Assembly: GCA_016869285.1 (NCBI GenBank)
Contig: VGEN01000012.1
Span: 1-48,729, forward strand
DNA from: Alphaproteobacteria bacterium
Lineage (GTDB): Bacteria; Pseudomonadota; Alphaproteobacteria; SHVZ01
DNA: 48,729 nucleotides
Reading direction: 5' to 3'
Position numbers and translations under genes: made by a program. Below the pieces are notes generated by a model. It ran no database searches. It was given only the letters and a program-made list of their open reading frames with translations, and was not told the DNA's origin. Positions 8,566-15,989 of the stretch are shown here, one piece after another. Position 1 is the first letter of the stretch. The number at the start of each line of letters is the position of its first letter.

Positions 8566-9597
8566 TCACTGCATGATCTTGACTTCGCGATAGTACTTCT
8601 CGGCTCCCGGATGCAACGGGATCGGTACGCCCTGCAGCGCCGATTCGAGCTGGATGCGCTTGCCCAGCGGATGGCCTGAATCGAGCGCGGCCCGCGTCGA
8701 TCGGTGCCAGAGCGCGCGCGCAATGCCGTAGACGGTGTCCTCGGAGATCCTGGAAGAGACCACGAGGAGCGCGCTGATGCCGATCGTCGGCGTCGGCTTG
8801 TCCGCTCCCTTGTACAGGCCGCCCGGAATCGCGGTCTCGACGAAGAAGGGCGTGGTCTTGCGAAGCTCGTCGAGCTCAGTCCCGGCAATCGGCACCACAG
8901 CGATCGGCAGACGCTCGGCCAGCTCGGCGATCTCAGGGCTCGGTGCGAGTCCGACCAGGAACAGCGCATCGAGCTTGCCCTCGATCATCTGGTCGATCGC
9001 CTGATCGGTCTTGATGTAAGCAGGCCGCATGTCGGCCTCCTTGAGGCCGAATGCCTTGATGATGAGCTGGGCATCGACGAGCGTGCCCGAACCCGGCTCG
9101 CCCATGGCGACGCGCTTTCCCTTGAGATCGGCGACGGAGGCGACGCCGGCATCGGCACGCGCCACAAGGTGGATCGAGTCTCGGTAGAGGTTGGCGACGG
9201 CACGAAGGTCGCGAATGGCGCCGCCCGGCGTGTAGATGCCGGCACCGTAATACGCCCAGAACGCGACGTCGGCCTGGACGATGGCTCCATCGAGCGAGTT
9301 CTTGCCGATCGCCTCGACATTGCCAACTGAGCCGGCAGTCGATTGCGCGATGGCGATCATGCCGGGAACGCCGCAGCTTCCACCCCTCTCGCATTCGCGG
9401 CCGCCGGGCGGATTGGAGACGGCGCCGGCGATCATCTCGCCGATTGGATGGGAGGTGCCGTTGGAGGGCCCGGTGCCGAGGCGGAAGAAGCGGATGTCCT
9501 GTGCGGACGCGAGGCTAAGGCTCGCGACGAGCGTCGCGAGAATGAATAACATCACCCCGGCAAGGTGCCTCCCCCGGGTTTTCACCAGACCAGCCAT
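8566..9597 (-). CDS. TAXI-family TRAP transporter solute-binding protein
   Basis: A 343-residue exported protein with an N-terminal signal segment (about residues 12-32, ending ASA). The body is that of TAXI proteins: IRFFRLGTGPSNGTSHPIG, then AIAQSTAGSVGNVEAI and DLKGKRVAMGEPGSGTLVDA. TAXI proteins bind small acids such as glutamate or dicarboxylates and usually feed a fused DctQM permease. Here the gene is 41 bases downstream of a separate DctP-DctQ-DctM set on the same strand, so it may be a second receptor for that permease or serve another one elsewhere. The ligand is unknown. Confidence 0.9.
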   Translation of the reverse strand: MAGLVKTRGRHLAGVMLFILATLVASLSLASAQDIRFFRLGTGPSNGTSHPIGEMIAGAVSNPPGGRECERGGSCGVPGMIAIAQSTAGSVGNVEAIGKNSLDGAIVQADVAFWAYYGAGIYTPGGAIRDLRAVANLYRDSIHLVARADAGVASVADLKGKRVAMGEPGSGTLVDAQLIIKAFGLKEADMRPAYIKTDQAIDQMIEGKLDALFLVGLAPSPEIAELAERLPIAVVPIAGTELDELRKTTPFFVETAIPGGLYKGADKPTPTIGISALLVVSSRISEDTVYGIARALWHRSTRAALDSGHPLGKRIQLESALQGVPIPLHPGAEKYYREVKIMQ

Positions 9598-9638
9598 TGA
9601 GCGCCCGACGACGATTTTCGCGATGTTAGCAGATTGCG

Positions 9639-10943
9639 TCAGCCACGCAGCATTCTCTTAGGCAGAAACGTGACGATTTCGGGCCAGATCGTAATCGCCG
9701 CGACGGCAGCCACCATCAGCAGGAACAGGGGGGTAGTTGCTCGTCCGATGTAGGTGATCTGGTGGCCGGTCATGCCTTGCAAAACGAACAGGTTAAAGCC
9801 CACGGGAGGCGTGATCTGAGCCATCTCCACGACCAGGACGACGAAGATGCCGAACCAGACGAGATCGATGCCGGCCCGCTCGATCATCGGCAGCACCACG
9901 GCCATGGTCAGCACGACCATCGAGATCCCATCCAGAAAACAGCCGAGAACGACGTAAAAGAGCGTGAGAACCGCGATCAGCGCATAGGGCGAGAGCCCGA
10001 GCGAGCTGATCCACTCGGCCAAATGACGCGGCAACCCGGTATAGCCCATGGCGAGAGTCAGGAATGCCGCGCCGGCCAAGATGAGCGCGATCATGCAGGA
10101 GAGCCGCGTCGCTCCGAGGAGGCTGGCGACGAAAGCCTCGCGCGTGAGCGAGCCTTGAACGCCCGACAGCAGGAGGGCGCCGACAACCCCCATCGCCGCC
10201 GCCTCGGTCGCAGTCGCTATTCCTGCGTAGATCGATCCCAAGACCACGACGATAAGGAAGATCGCAGGAATGAGGTGGCGAGCGGCGTAGATCTTTTCCC
10301 AGAGTCCGATCACCGCATCCGGCTTCGGAACCCGGTCGGGATTGAGCACCGCCCAAACGATCACATAGGCCATGAACATGGCCGACAGCATCAGGCCAGG
10401 GATCACGCCGGCGATGAAAAGCTGGGCGATCGACTGATCGGCGGCCACGCCGTAGACGATCATGATGATCGAGGGCGGGATCAGGAGCCCGAGCGTTCCC
10501 GCCCCGGCCAAGGTCCCGACGATCTTGTCCTCCGGATAGCCGCGCTTGCGCAGCTCCGGTATCGTCATCTTGCCGATCGTGGCGCAGGTCGCCGCCGACG
10601 AACCCGAGATCGCCGCGAAAATCGTACAGCCCACGATGTTCGTGTGCAGCAACCGGCCAGGCAGGCGCTGCATCCACGGCGACAGGCCGAGAAACATGCT
10701 CTCGCTGAGCTTGGTGCGGAACAGGATCTCGCCCATCCAGATGAACATCGGGAGCGAGGTCAGCGTCCAGCTCGAGGACGCACCCCAGATCGTCGTCACC
10801 ATGGCGTCCCCGACAGGTCGCGCGGTGAACAGCATCATCGCCACCCACCCGACCGCCATGAGGCCGAAACCGATCCAGAGCCCGCAGGCGAGCACCGCCA
10901 GCAGCGCCACGATCAGGAAGACCGAGATAAGGATCTGCTCCAA
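9639..10943 (-). CDS. TRAP transporter large permease subunit (DctM family)
   Basis: A 434-residue, strongly hydrophobic protein with about 12 membrane segments, matching the ion-coupled large permease of TRAP transporters. Family landmarks include SLPMFIWMGEILF, AISGSSAATCATIGKMTIPEL, GTLAGAGTLGLLIPPSIIM (split) and the late TPPVGFNLFVLQGMTG. The reading begins at TTG (10943), four bases after the dctQ stop; a later ATG would delete the first membrane helix. It works with DctQ and the periplasmic DctP protein to import an organic acid with Na+ or H+. Confidence 0.95.
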   Translation of the reverse strand: MEQILISVFLIVALLAVLACGLWIGFGLMAVGWVAMMLFTARPVGDAMVTTIWGASSSWTLTSLPMFIWMGEILFRTKLSESMFLGLSPWMQRLPGRLLHTNIVGCTIFAAISGSSAATCATIGKMTIPELRKRGYPEDKIVGTLAGAGTLGLLIPPSIIMIVYGVAADQSIAQLFIAGVIPGLMLSAMFMAYVIVWAVLNPDRVPKPDAVIGLWEKIYAARHLIPAIFLIVVVLGSIYAGIATATEAAAMGVVGALLLSGVQGSLTREAFVASLLGATRLSCMIALILAGAAFLTLAMGYTGLPRHLAEWISSLGLSPYALIAVLTLFYVVLGCFLDGISMVVLTMAVVLPMIERAGIDLVWFGIFVVLVVEMAQITPPVGFNLFVLQGMTGHQITYIGRATTPLFLLMVAAVAAITIWPEIVTFLPKRMLRG

Positions 10944-10947
10944 GGCG

Positions 10948-11463
10948 CTACTCGATGTGCGAGGGCTCGGCGGCGGCAGATGCCGCTGCCGGATCCTTGC
11001 CCGTCGCTATCTGGATGAATTCGTCGACCAGGGCGACGAACAGCACCAGGCTGCCCAGCGCCATGCCGATCTGCGGGATCCAGAGCGGCGTCCGGTCGTT
11101 CGACGCCGAGACGTCGGTGAAGACGTAGGACCACCAGACCATCTTCGTCGCATAGCCGGCAAAAAGCCCCGCCAGGATGGCGGCAGCAGCGAGGCAGACC
11201 AGCTCGAGCCAACGGCGCGAACGACCCGTGAGCTGCTGAATGAGAAGGGTGACGCGAATGTGCTCGCCCTTGCGGAAGGTATGGGCGAGCGCAAGGAAGG
11301 ACGCCGCCGCCATGCAATAGCCGGCGTAGGCGTCCGTCCCACGGACGTAGAAGTCGAATACGCCGCCGGCGACGCCGAGCAGGGTGAAGATCAGGATCAG
11401 GATGAGGAACAGCCCCGCCAGATAGGCACAGCCGTCGTATAGTCGGTCAAGAAACCGGCGCAT
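10948..11463 (-). CDS. TRAP transporter small permease subunit (DctQ family)
   Basis: A 171-residue protein with four predicted membrane segments at about 10-30, 45-62, 90-110 and 130-150. The region between the second and third (TFRKGEHIRVTLLIQQLTGRSRRWLEL) matches the DctQ signature. DctQ docks with DctM to form the membrane part of the transporter. AGGAGG sits only one base before the ATG at 11463, so the true start could be a slightly later TTG. It is preceded by the dctP gene (27-base gap) and followed closely by dctM. Confidence 0.92.
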   Translation of the reverse strand: MRRFLDRLYDGCAYLAGLFLILILIFTLLGVAGGVFDFYVRGTDAYAGYCMAAASFLALAHTFRKGEHIRVTLLIQQLTGRSRRWLELVCLAAAAILAGLFAGYATKMVWWSYVFTDVSASNDRTPLWIPQIGMALGSLVLFVALVDEFIQIATGKDPAAASAAAEPSHIE

Positions 11464-11490
11464 CCCTCCTGGCCCGTCCGTCCGACGCGT

Positions 11491-12459
11491 CTAGCCCTTG
11501 CGAAAGGCGTCGATCGCCGCCTGACCATCGGGTCCGGCCCGCTTCAGCCAGTCCTTCATCAGCTCTTCGCCGATCTTCTTGAAGCCGTCCTTCAGCGCCG
11601 GGCTCGGCGGTCCGGCGGTCATGCCGTTCTTCCGGAATTCATCGAGGTAGAAGTTGGTCAGCCTCTCGCTCTCGGCCCAACCGCGGGTCTCCGCGGTCGC
11701 AGCCGCCTTGGTGACGGCATCGCGCGTCGCCGCGTCGAGGCCGGACCAGGCCTTGTCGTTCACGATGATCATGTTCTTCGGCAGCCATGCCTGGACGTCG
11801 TAGAAGTGCTTGACGAACTCCCAGAGCTTGGTGTCGTAGCCGGTGGCGCCGGAGGAGATCATCGAGTTGACGCGGCCAGTAGCAAAAGCCTGGCCCAGCT
11901 CAGCCGCCTGGATCGTCGTCACTTGCATGCCCGAGAGCTCACCGAAGCGGTCGGCCGAAGCGCCGTAAGAGCGGAACTTGAGTCCTTTCAGATCCTCGAT
12001 CTTCTCGAGCGGCTTCGGCGAGTAGAAGCCTTGCGGCGGCCACGCGACCGCGTAAAGGACGTGCATGCCCTGGGCGGCAAGACGCTTCTCGACGCCGGGC
12101 CGCGTGACGCTCCACAGCTTCTTCGCTTCGGTGAAAGAGGTCGCAAGGAAGGGTACGTTGTCGATGCCGAAGAAGGCATCCTCGTTCTCGAGCACGACCA
12201 TCAGAAGCTCGCCGATCTGCGCTTGCCCGGTCTGCACCGCGCGCTTGATCTCCGGAACCTTGAACAACGACGCTCCGGGATGGACGGTGATCTGAAGCTT
12301 GCCCTGGGTCGCCGCCTTAACGTCGTCGGCGAACTGCACGAGGTTCTTGGAGTGGAAGTTGCCGGGCGGATATCCTGCCGGAAGATCCCACTTCGTCTGC
12401 GCGCTCGCCGATCCGATCGAGAGCGCGACGGCAACTGCAATTCCAAGGATGAGCTTCAT
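11491..12459 (-). CDS. TRAP transporter substrate-binding protein (DctP family)
   Basis: A 322-residue periplasmic receptor starting MKLILGIAVAVALSIGSASA, a clean signal peptide ending at residue 20. The open frame extends further upstream, but the ATG at 12459 is chosen for the signal peptide and for AGGGGA about six bases before it. The DctP fold is clear (KITVHPGASL-like segment at 55-65, EIKRAVQTGQAQIGEL at 70-85). Arg163 in DLKGLKFRSYG corresponds to the arginine that clamps the ligand carboxylate in this family. It is the first gene of the dctP-dctQ-dctM set and divergent from mct, which hints at a methylated dicarboxylic acid as ligand; that is inference. Confidence 0.93.
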   Translation of the reverse strand: MKLILGIAVAVALSIGSASAQTKWDLPAGYPPGNFHSKNLVQFADDVKAATQGKLQITVHPGASLFKVPEIKRAVQTGQAQIGELLMVVLENEDAFFGIDNVPFLATSFTEAKKLWSVTRPGVEKRLAAQGMHVLYAVAWPPQGFYSPKPLEKIEDLKGLKFRSYGASADRFGELSGMQVTTIQAAELGQAFATGRVNSMISSGATGYDTKLWEFVKHFYDVQAWLPKNMIIVNDKAWSGLDAATRDAVTKAAATAETRGWAESERLTNFYLDEFRKNGMTAGPPSPALKDGFKKIGEELMKDWLKRAGPDGQAAIDAFRKG

Positions 12460-12587
12460 GGCGATTCCCCTGTTCTGAAGCCGCTTGCCGCGGTCCTTCG
12501 TTTTTAAATGGTGCCTGACCGAAGCAAACAGCGTCAAGCAACCATCGCCCGCGGCTGCCGGCCAAGCAGCTTGAAAGGAGCATCGGC

Positions 12588-12704
12588 GTGCCTTTCGTCG
12601 CTCAAGATGCGTTGGTGCTCGACCGGATACCGGGCTATCCGCTGCCGGTAACGCCACCGGCGCAGCCGCCGTTTCCCTCTTTCCGTCGCAAGAACTGGCT
12701 CTAG
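12588..12704 (+). CDS. Small proline-rich reading frame immediately upstream of mct
   Basis: A 38-codon frame starting GTG at 12588, with AAGGAG at 12575-12580 and a seven-base spacer, one of the best ribosome sites in the window. The product begins MPFVAQDALVLDRIPGYPL, contains a PVTPPAQPPFP stretch and ends RRKNWL. It stops five bases before the mct ATG, which itself has no obvious ribosome site, so translational coupling is plausible. It is not recognised as any family. It may be a leader peptide, a real small protein or a chance frame in the otherwise gene-free 250 bases between dctP and mct. Confidence 0.42.
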   Translation: MPFVAQDALVLDRIPGYPLPVTPPAQPPFPSFRRKNWL

Positions 12705-12709
12705 CGGCG

Positions 12710-13909
12710 ATGGGCATCCTTTCGGATCTGCGCGTCGTCGAAGGCTCGGCCTTCGTCGCCGCCCCGCTTGCCGGCATGTGGCTCGCTCAGCTCGGTGCCG
12801 AGGTGATCCGCTTCGATCCGATCGGCGGCGGGCTCGATCGGCACCGCTGGCCGGTGACGGCGAAGGGCGACAGCCTCTACTGGGCGAGCCTCAACAAGGG
12901 CAAGCGCTCGATCGCCATCGACATCCGCAAGCCCGAGGGACGTGAGCTCGTCCAGCGGTTGATCGCCGCGCACGGCCTCTTCCTCACCAACTTCCCCGCC
13001 GAGGGCTGGCTCGCCTACGAAGAGCTCAAGCGCCGCCGCGCGGATCTGGTGATGGCGGCGATCCGCGGCCAGCCGGATGGCGCTACGGCGGTCGACTACA
13101 CGGTGAATGCCGCCGCCGGGTATCCGCTGGCGACCGGACCGGAGGGTGCCGAGGGGCCGGTCAATCATGTGCTGCCGGCCTGGGACATCGTCACCGGCCT
13201 CTCCGCCGCCTTCGGGCTGCTTGCTGCCGAGCGCCATCGGCGCCTGACCGGCGAGGGGCAGCTTGTCCGCCTCTCGCTGATGGACTCAGCGCTGGCGATG
13301 CTGGGCCACCTCGGCATCCTTGCCGAGGTCGAGATCAACGGCGTCGACCGGCCGCGCGTCGGCAACGACCTATACGGCGCCTTCGGCCGCGACTTCGCTA
13401 CATCCGACGGCGAGCGCATGATGGTCGTGGCGCTGACCGACCGGCAATGGCGCGCAGTCGTCGATTCATGCGGCATCGGTCCGGACGTTGCCGTCATCGA
13501 GGAACGCAGCGGGCTCGACTTCCGCAGGGAGGGCGACCGCTTCAAGGCACGAGAGACGCTGAACCGCCTCGTCGAGGACTGGGTCGCGAAGCACCCCTAT
13601 GCCGAGGTCGCGCGCGTCTTCGCCGCGAAGGGCGTGCTGTTCGAGCGCTATCAGAGCTTCGCCGAGCTGGTCCGCAGCGATCGGCGCTGCGGACTCGGCA
13701 ACCCGATGTTCGGCACCGTCGACCAACCGGGCATCGGCAGGATGCTGACGCCCGGATCGCTGCTGGACTTCTCGGCCGAAGCACGATCGGCCCCCGTGCG
13801 CGCGCCGCTGCTCGGCGAGCACACCGACCAGGTTCTCTCGGAGGTCCTCCGCCTCTCTTCTCGCGAGATCGGTGGCCTGCACGACCGCAAGATCGTCGCC
13901 GGCCCTTAA
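12710..13909 (+). CDS. mct: 2-methylfumaryl-CoA isomerase (mesaconyl-CoA C1-C4 CoA transferase), CoA-transferase family III
   Basis: A 399-residue family III CoA transferase. It closely follows the remembered Chloroflexus Mct in its N-terminal block (LRVVEGSAFVAAPLAGM, then LAQLGAEVIRFDPIGGGLD), in NKGKRSIAIDIR, in the catalytic-Asp region VNHVLPAWDIVTG (Asp159), in NDLYGAFGRDF, and at the end (LHDRKIVAGP). Mct moves CoA within the molecule from the C1 to the C4 carboxylate of mesaconate, a step known from the 3-hydroxypropionate bicycle. The other bicycle enzymes are not in this window. It lies divergent from a TRAP transporter, and its stop overlaps the convergent lactonase stop by four bases (TTAA). 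Substrate assignment rests on remembered similarity. Confidence 0.82.
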   Translation: MGILSDLRVVEGSAFVAAPLAGMWLAQLGAEVIRFDPIGGGLDRHRWPVTAKGDSLYWASLNKGKRSIAIDIRKPEGRELVQRLIAAHGLFLTNFPAEGWLAYEELKRRRADLVMAAIRGQPDGATAVDYTVNAAAGYPLATGPEGAEGPVNHVLPAWDIVTGLSAAFGLLAAERHRRLTGEGQLVRLSLMDSALAMLGHLGILAEVEINGVDRPRVGNDLYGAFGRDFATSDGERMMVVALTDRQWRAVVDSCGIGPDVAVIEERSGLDFRREGDRFKARETLNRLVEDWVAKHPYAEVARVFAAKGVLFERYQSFAELVRSDRRCGLGNPMFGTVDQPGIGRMLTPGSLLDFSAEARSAPVRAPLLGEHTDQVLSEVLRLSSREIGGLHDRKIVAGP

Positions 13910-14817
13910 GGTCTCAGCGCGCCATTGGCGCCGACAAAGATCGCGTAGAGCGAGGTCGTCGCGGTAATGTAGAGGCGGTTGCGCTTCGGCCCGCCGAAGC
14001 AGAGGTTCGCCACCGTTTCGGGCACGAGCACCTTGCCGATCAGCTCGCCCCTGGGTGTGTAGCAATGCACGCCATCGCCGGCCGAGGTCCAGAGATTGCC
14101 GTCGGTATCGAAGCGGAAGCCGTCGGCGACGCCGGGCGAGAGCTTGACGAAGAGGCGACCGTTCCTCACGCGTTTGCCCGCCACGTCATAGACGCGGATG
14201 TTGGGCGCACCCTCGTCGCCATCGGAGCGGCCGGTATCGGCGACGTAGAGCTTGGCCTCATCCGGGTCGAAGGCGATGCCGTTGGGCCGCACCATGTCTT
14301 CAATCACGACATCGACCGCGCCCGAGCGCGGGTCGATGCGATAGACGTTGCAGCGGCCGATCTCGCTCGCCCCCTTATTCCCTTCGTAGTCGGTGAGTAT
14401 CCCGTAGGGCGGATCGGTGAACCAGATCGAACCGTCCGACTTCACCACGACATCATTGGGCGAGTTGAGACGCCTCCCCTTCCAGCGCTCGGCGAGCACG
14501 GTGATGCTGCCGTCCGGCTCGGTGCGCGTGACGCGCCGCGTGCCGTGCTCGCAGGTGACAAGCCGACCTTCGCCGTCGCGGGTATTGCCGTTCGAGTTGT
14601 TGGACGGAAAGCGCCAGACATGGGCGCCGGCGCCTTCGATCCAGCGCATCATCCGGTTGTTGGGGATGTCGCTCCACAACACATGCTCGCCATCGGCAAA
14701 CCACACCGGACCCTCGGCCCAGCGCATGCCCGAGGTGAGCTTCTCCAGCCGCACATTGCCGAGGACGTAGGGCAGGAAGCGCTTGTCCCAGACCTCGAAG
14801 TCGTTGATCGTCTGCAT
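13906..14817 (-). CDS. SMP-30/gluconolactonase-family lactonase
   Basis: A 303-residue six-bladed beta-propeller hydrolase. The start ATG at 14817 is chosen because GGGGAGGG lies just upstream; the longer open frame has no support. Metal ligands of the family can be placed at Glu35 (WAEGPVWF), Asn179 (VRPNGIAF) and Asp194 (YVADTG), with the LNSPNDVVVKSDGSIWFTD motif (split, 118-136). Such enzymes open sugar or acyl lactones in the periplasm or cytosol; no signal peptide is present, so it is cytosolic. It is divergent from the dehydrogenase gene and convergent with mct. The lactone it acts on is unknown. Confidence 0.88.
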   Translation of the reverse strand: MQTINDFEVWDKRFLPYVLGNVRLEKLTSGMRWAEGPVWFADGEHVLWSDIPNNRMMRWIEGAGAHVWRFPSNNSNGNTRDGEGRLVTCEHGTRRVTRTEPDGSITVLAERWKGRRLNSPNDVVVKSDGSIWFTDPPYGILTDYEGNKGASEIGRCNVYRIDPRSGAVDVVIEDMVRPNGIAFDPDEAKLYVADTGRSDGDEGAPNIRVYDVAGKRVRNGRLFVKLSPGVADGFRFDTDGNLWTSAGDGVHCYTPRGELIGKVLVPETVANLCFGGPKRNRLYITATTSLYAIFVGANGALRP

Positions 14818-14895
14818 CGTCCCTCCCCGGCCTTGGGCCGGGGTGGAGCTTAGCCGCCATCCGTGCCGCCAGGCGAGAACTCCCCGGAGCTGCCC

Positions 14896-15876
14896 ATGAA
14901 GGTCGTCCTTATCGGAACCCTGGTCACCGGCTATGTCGACGACATCGCAGCCCAGGCGAAGACGCCGTGGACGATCGCGATGCTTCCCGACGGCGCCTCG
15001 AAGGAGGAGATCGCGGCTGCGCTTGCCGATGCGGATGCGGTCTCGACGGTCGGCTGGAACGCCCGGATGCCGCCGGCGCCGAAGCTGAAGCTGATCCAGG
15101 TGGCGGGTGCGGGCACGGATGCGATCGACTTCGACACAATCCCTAGAGGCGTGACCGTCTGCAACGCCTTCGGCCATGAGGGGGCGATCGGCGAGTACGC
15201 GGTGATGGCGATGATGGCTTGGTGCCACGAATTCCCGAAGCTCTCGCGCGTCCTCGACAAAGGCGTCATGCGCCAGGTCGACCGCGCCAACCTCGTCCAT
15301 CACGACGAGATCGCCGGCAAGACCGTCGGCGTGCTGAGCCTGGGGCGGATCGGCAAGGCGGTGGCAGAGCGTGCGCAGGCGCTCGGCGCCCGCGTCCTCG
15401 GCTGCAACCGCTCGCCCCTGAAGGGCGCGCGCGGCGTCGACACGATGATCGCCTGGGAGGATATAGGCCGGCTCTTCGCCGAGTCAGACTTCGTCGTCGT
15501 CACCACCGCGCTCTCAGCGGAGACCAAAGGCCTGGTCGGCGCGACGCTGCTCCGCCGCATGAAGCCGACCGGCGTCATCGTCAACGTCGCGCGCGGCGCC
15601 GTGATCGAGGAAGACCCGCTTTATGCCGCGCTCGCCGAGAAAAAGATCGGCGGTGCGATCCTCGATGTCTGGTGGAACTACCCGAGCGCTGCGACCCAGG
15701 AAGCCCCTCCCTCGAAGCATCCTTTCCACACGCTTCCCAACGTCATCCTCACCCCTCACTCATCGGGCTGGACCACGGGCATGCGCCGGCGGCGGGCAGG
15801 CCAGATCGCCGCCAACCTCGACCACCTCGCCCGCGGCGAGACGCTGGACAACATCGTGCGGCCTCCGACATCGTGA
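14896..15876 (+). CDS. D-isomer-specific 2-hydroxyacid dehydrogenase family protein
   Basis: A 326-residue NAD-dependent oxidoreductase of the D-2-hydroxyacid dehydrogenase family. The start ATG at 14896 has GGAG eight bases upstream. The dinucleotide-binding turn reads SLGRIGKA (148-155), with Ser in place of the first Gly. Catalytic Arg233 lies in NVARGAVIEED and His288 in LTPHSSGW. The region that normally supplies the catalytic Glu (DVFxxEP) reads DVWWNYP, so that residue is missing or displaced, as I recall for some uncharacterised subfamilies. It would reduce a 2-keto acid or oxidise a 2-hydroxy acid. It probably belongs to the same catabolic locus as the divergent lactonase. Confidence 0.85.
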   Translation: MKVVLIGTLVTGYVDDIAAQAKTPWTIAMLPDGASKEEIAAALADADAVSTVGWNARMPPAPKLKLIQVAGAGTDAIDFDTIPRGVTVCNAFGHEGAIGEYAVMAMMAWCHEFPKLSRVLDKGVMRQVDRANLVHHDEIAGKTVGVLSLGRIGKAVAERAQALGARVLGCNRSPLKGARGVDTMIAWEDIGRLFAESDFVVVTTALSAETKGLVGATLLRRMKPTGVIVNVARGAVIEEDPLYAALAEKKIGGAILDVWWNYPSAATQEAPPSKHPFHTLPNVILTPHSSGWTTGMRRRRAGQIAANLDHLARGETLDNIVRPPTS

Positions 15877-15917
15877 GGTTGAAAAATAATCGGGCACCTA
15901 TTACACGTAATTCACGA

Positions 15918-15943
15918 ATTGGCGGGACGGCCAGGTCGCCAAT
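15918..15943. repeat. Short inverted repeat between dehydrogenase and kinase genes
   Basis: ATTGGCG (15918-15924) and CGCCAAT (15937-15943) form a 7-base stem around a 12-base loop, 41 bases after the dehydrogenase stop. No T-tract follows, so it is not a classical terminator. It could be a protein-binding site or a weak stem-loop in an otherwise AT-richer 113-base gap. Confidence 0.3.
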
Positions 15944-15989
15944 AGCCGACAATCAAGCTGCACAAGTCCCTCTATTCCCAGGTTGATCG

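Noticed and set aside
12460..12587. dctP promoter TTGACG near 12537 with a following CACCAT/TTTAAA region
   Set aside because: The -35 is good, but no acceptable -10 falls at 16-18 bases, so it is not listed as a feature.
12460..12777. N-terminal extension of the DctP protein
   Set aside because: It would bury a perfect signal peptide inside the protein and overlap the divergent mct gene. The ATG at 12459 has a good ribosome site.
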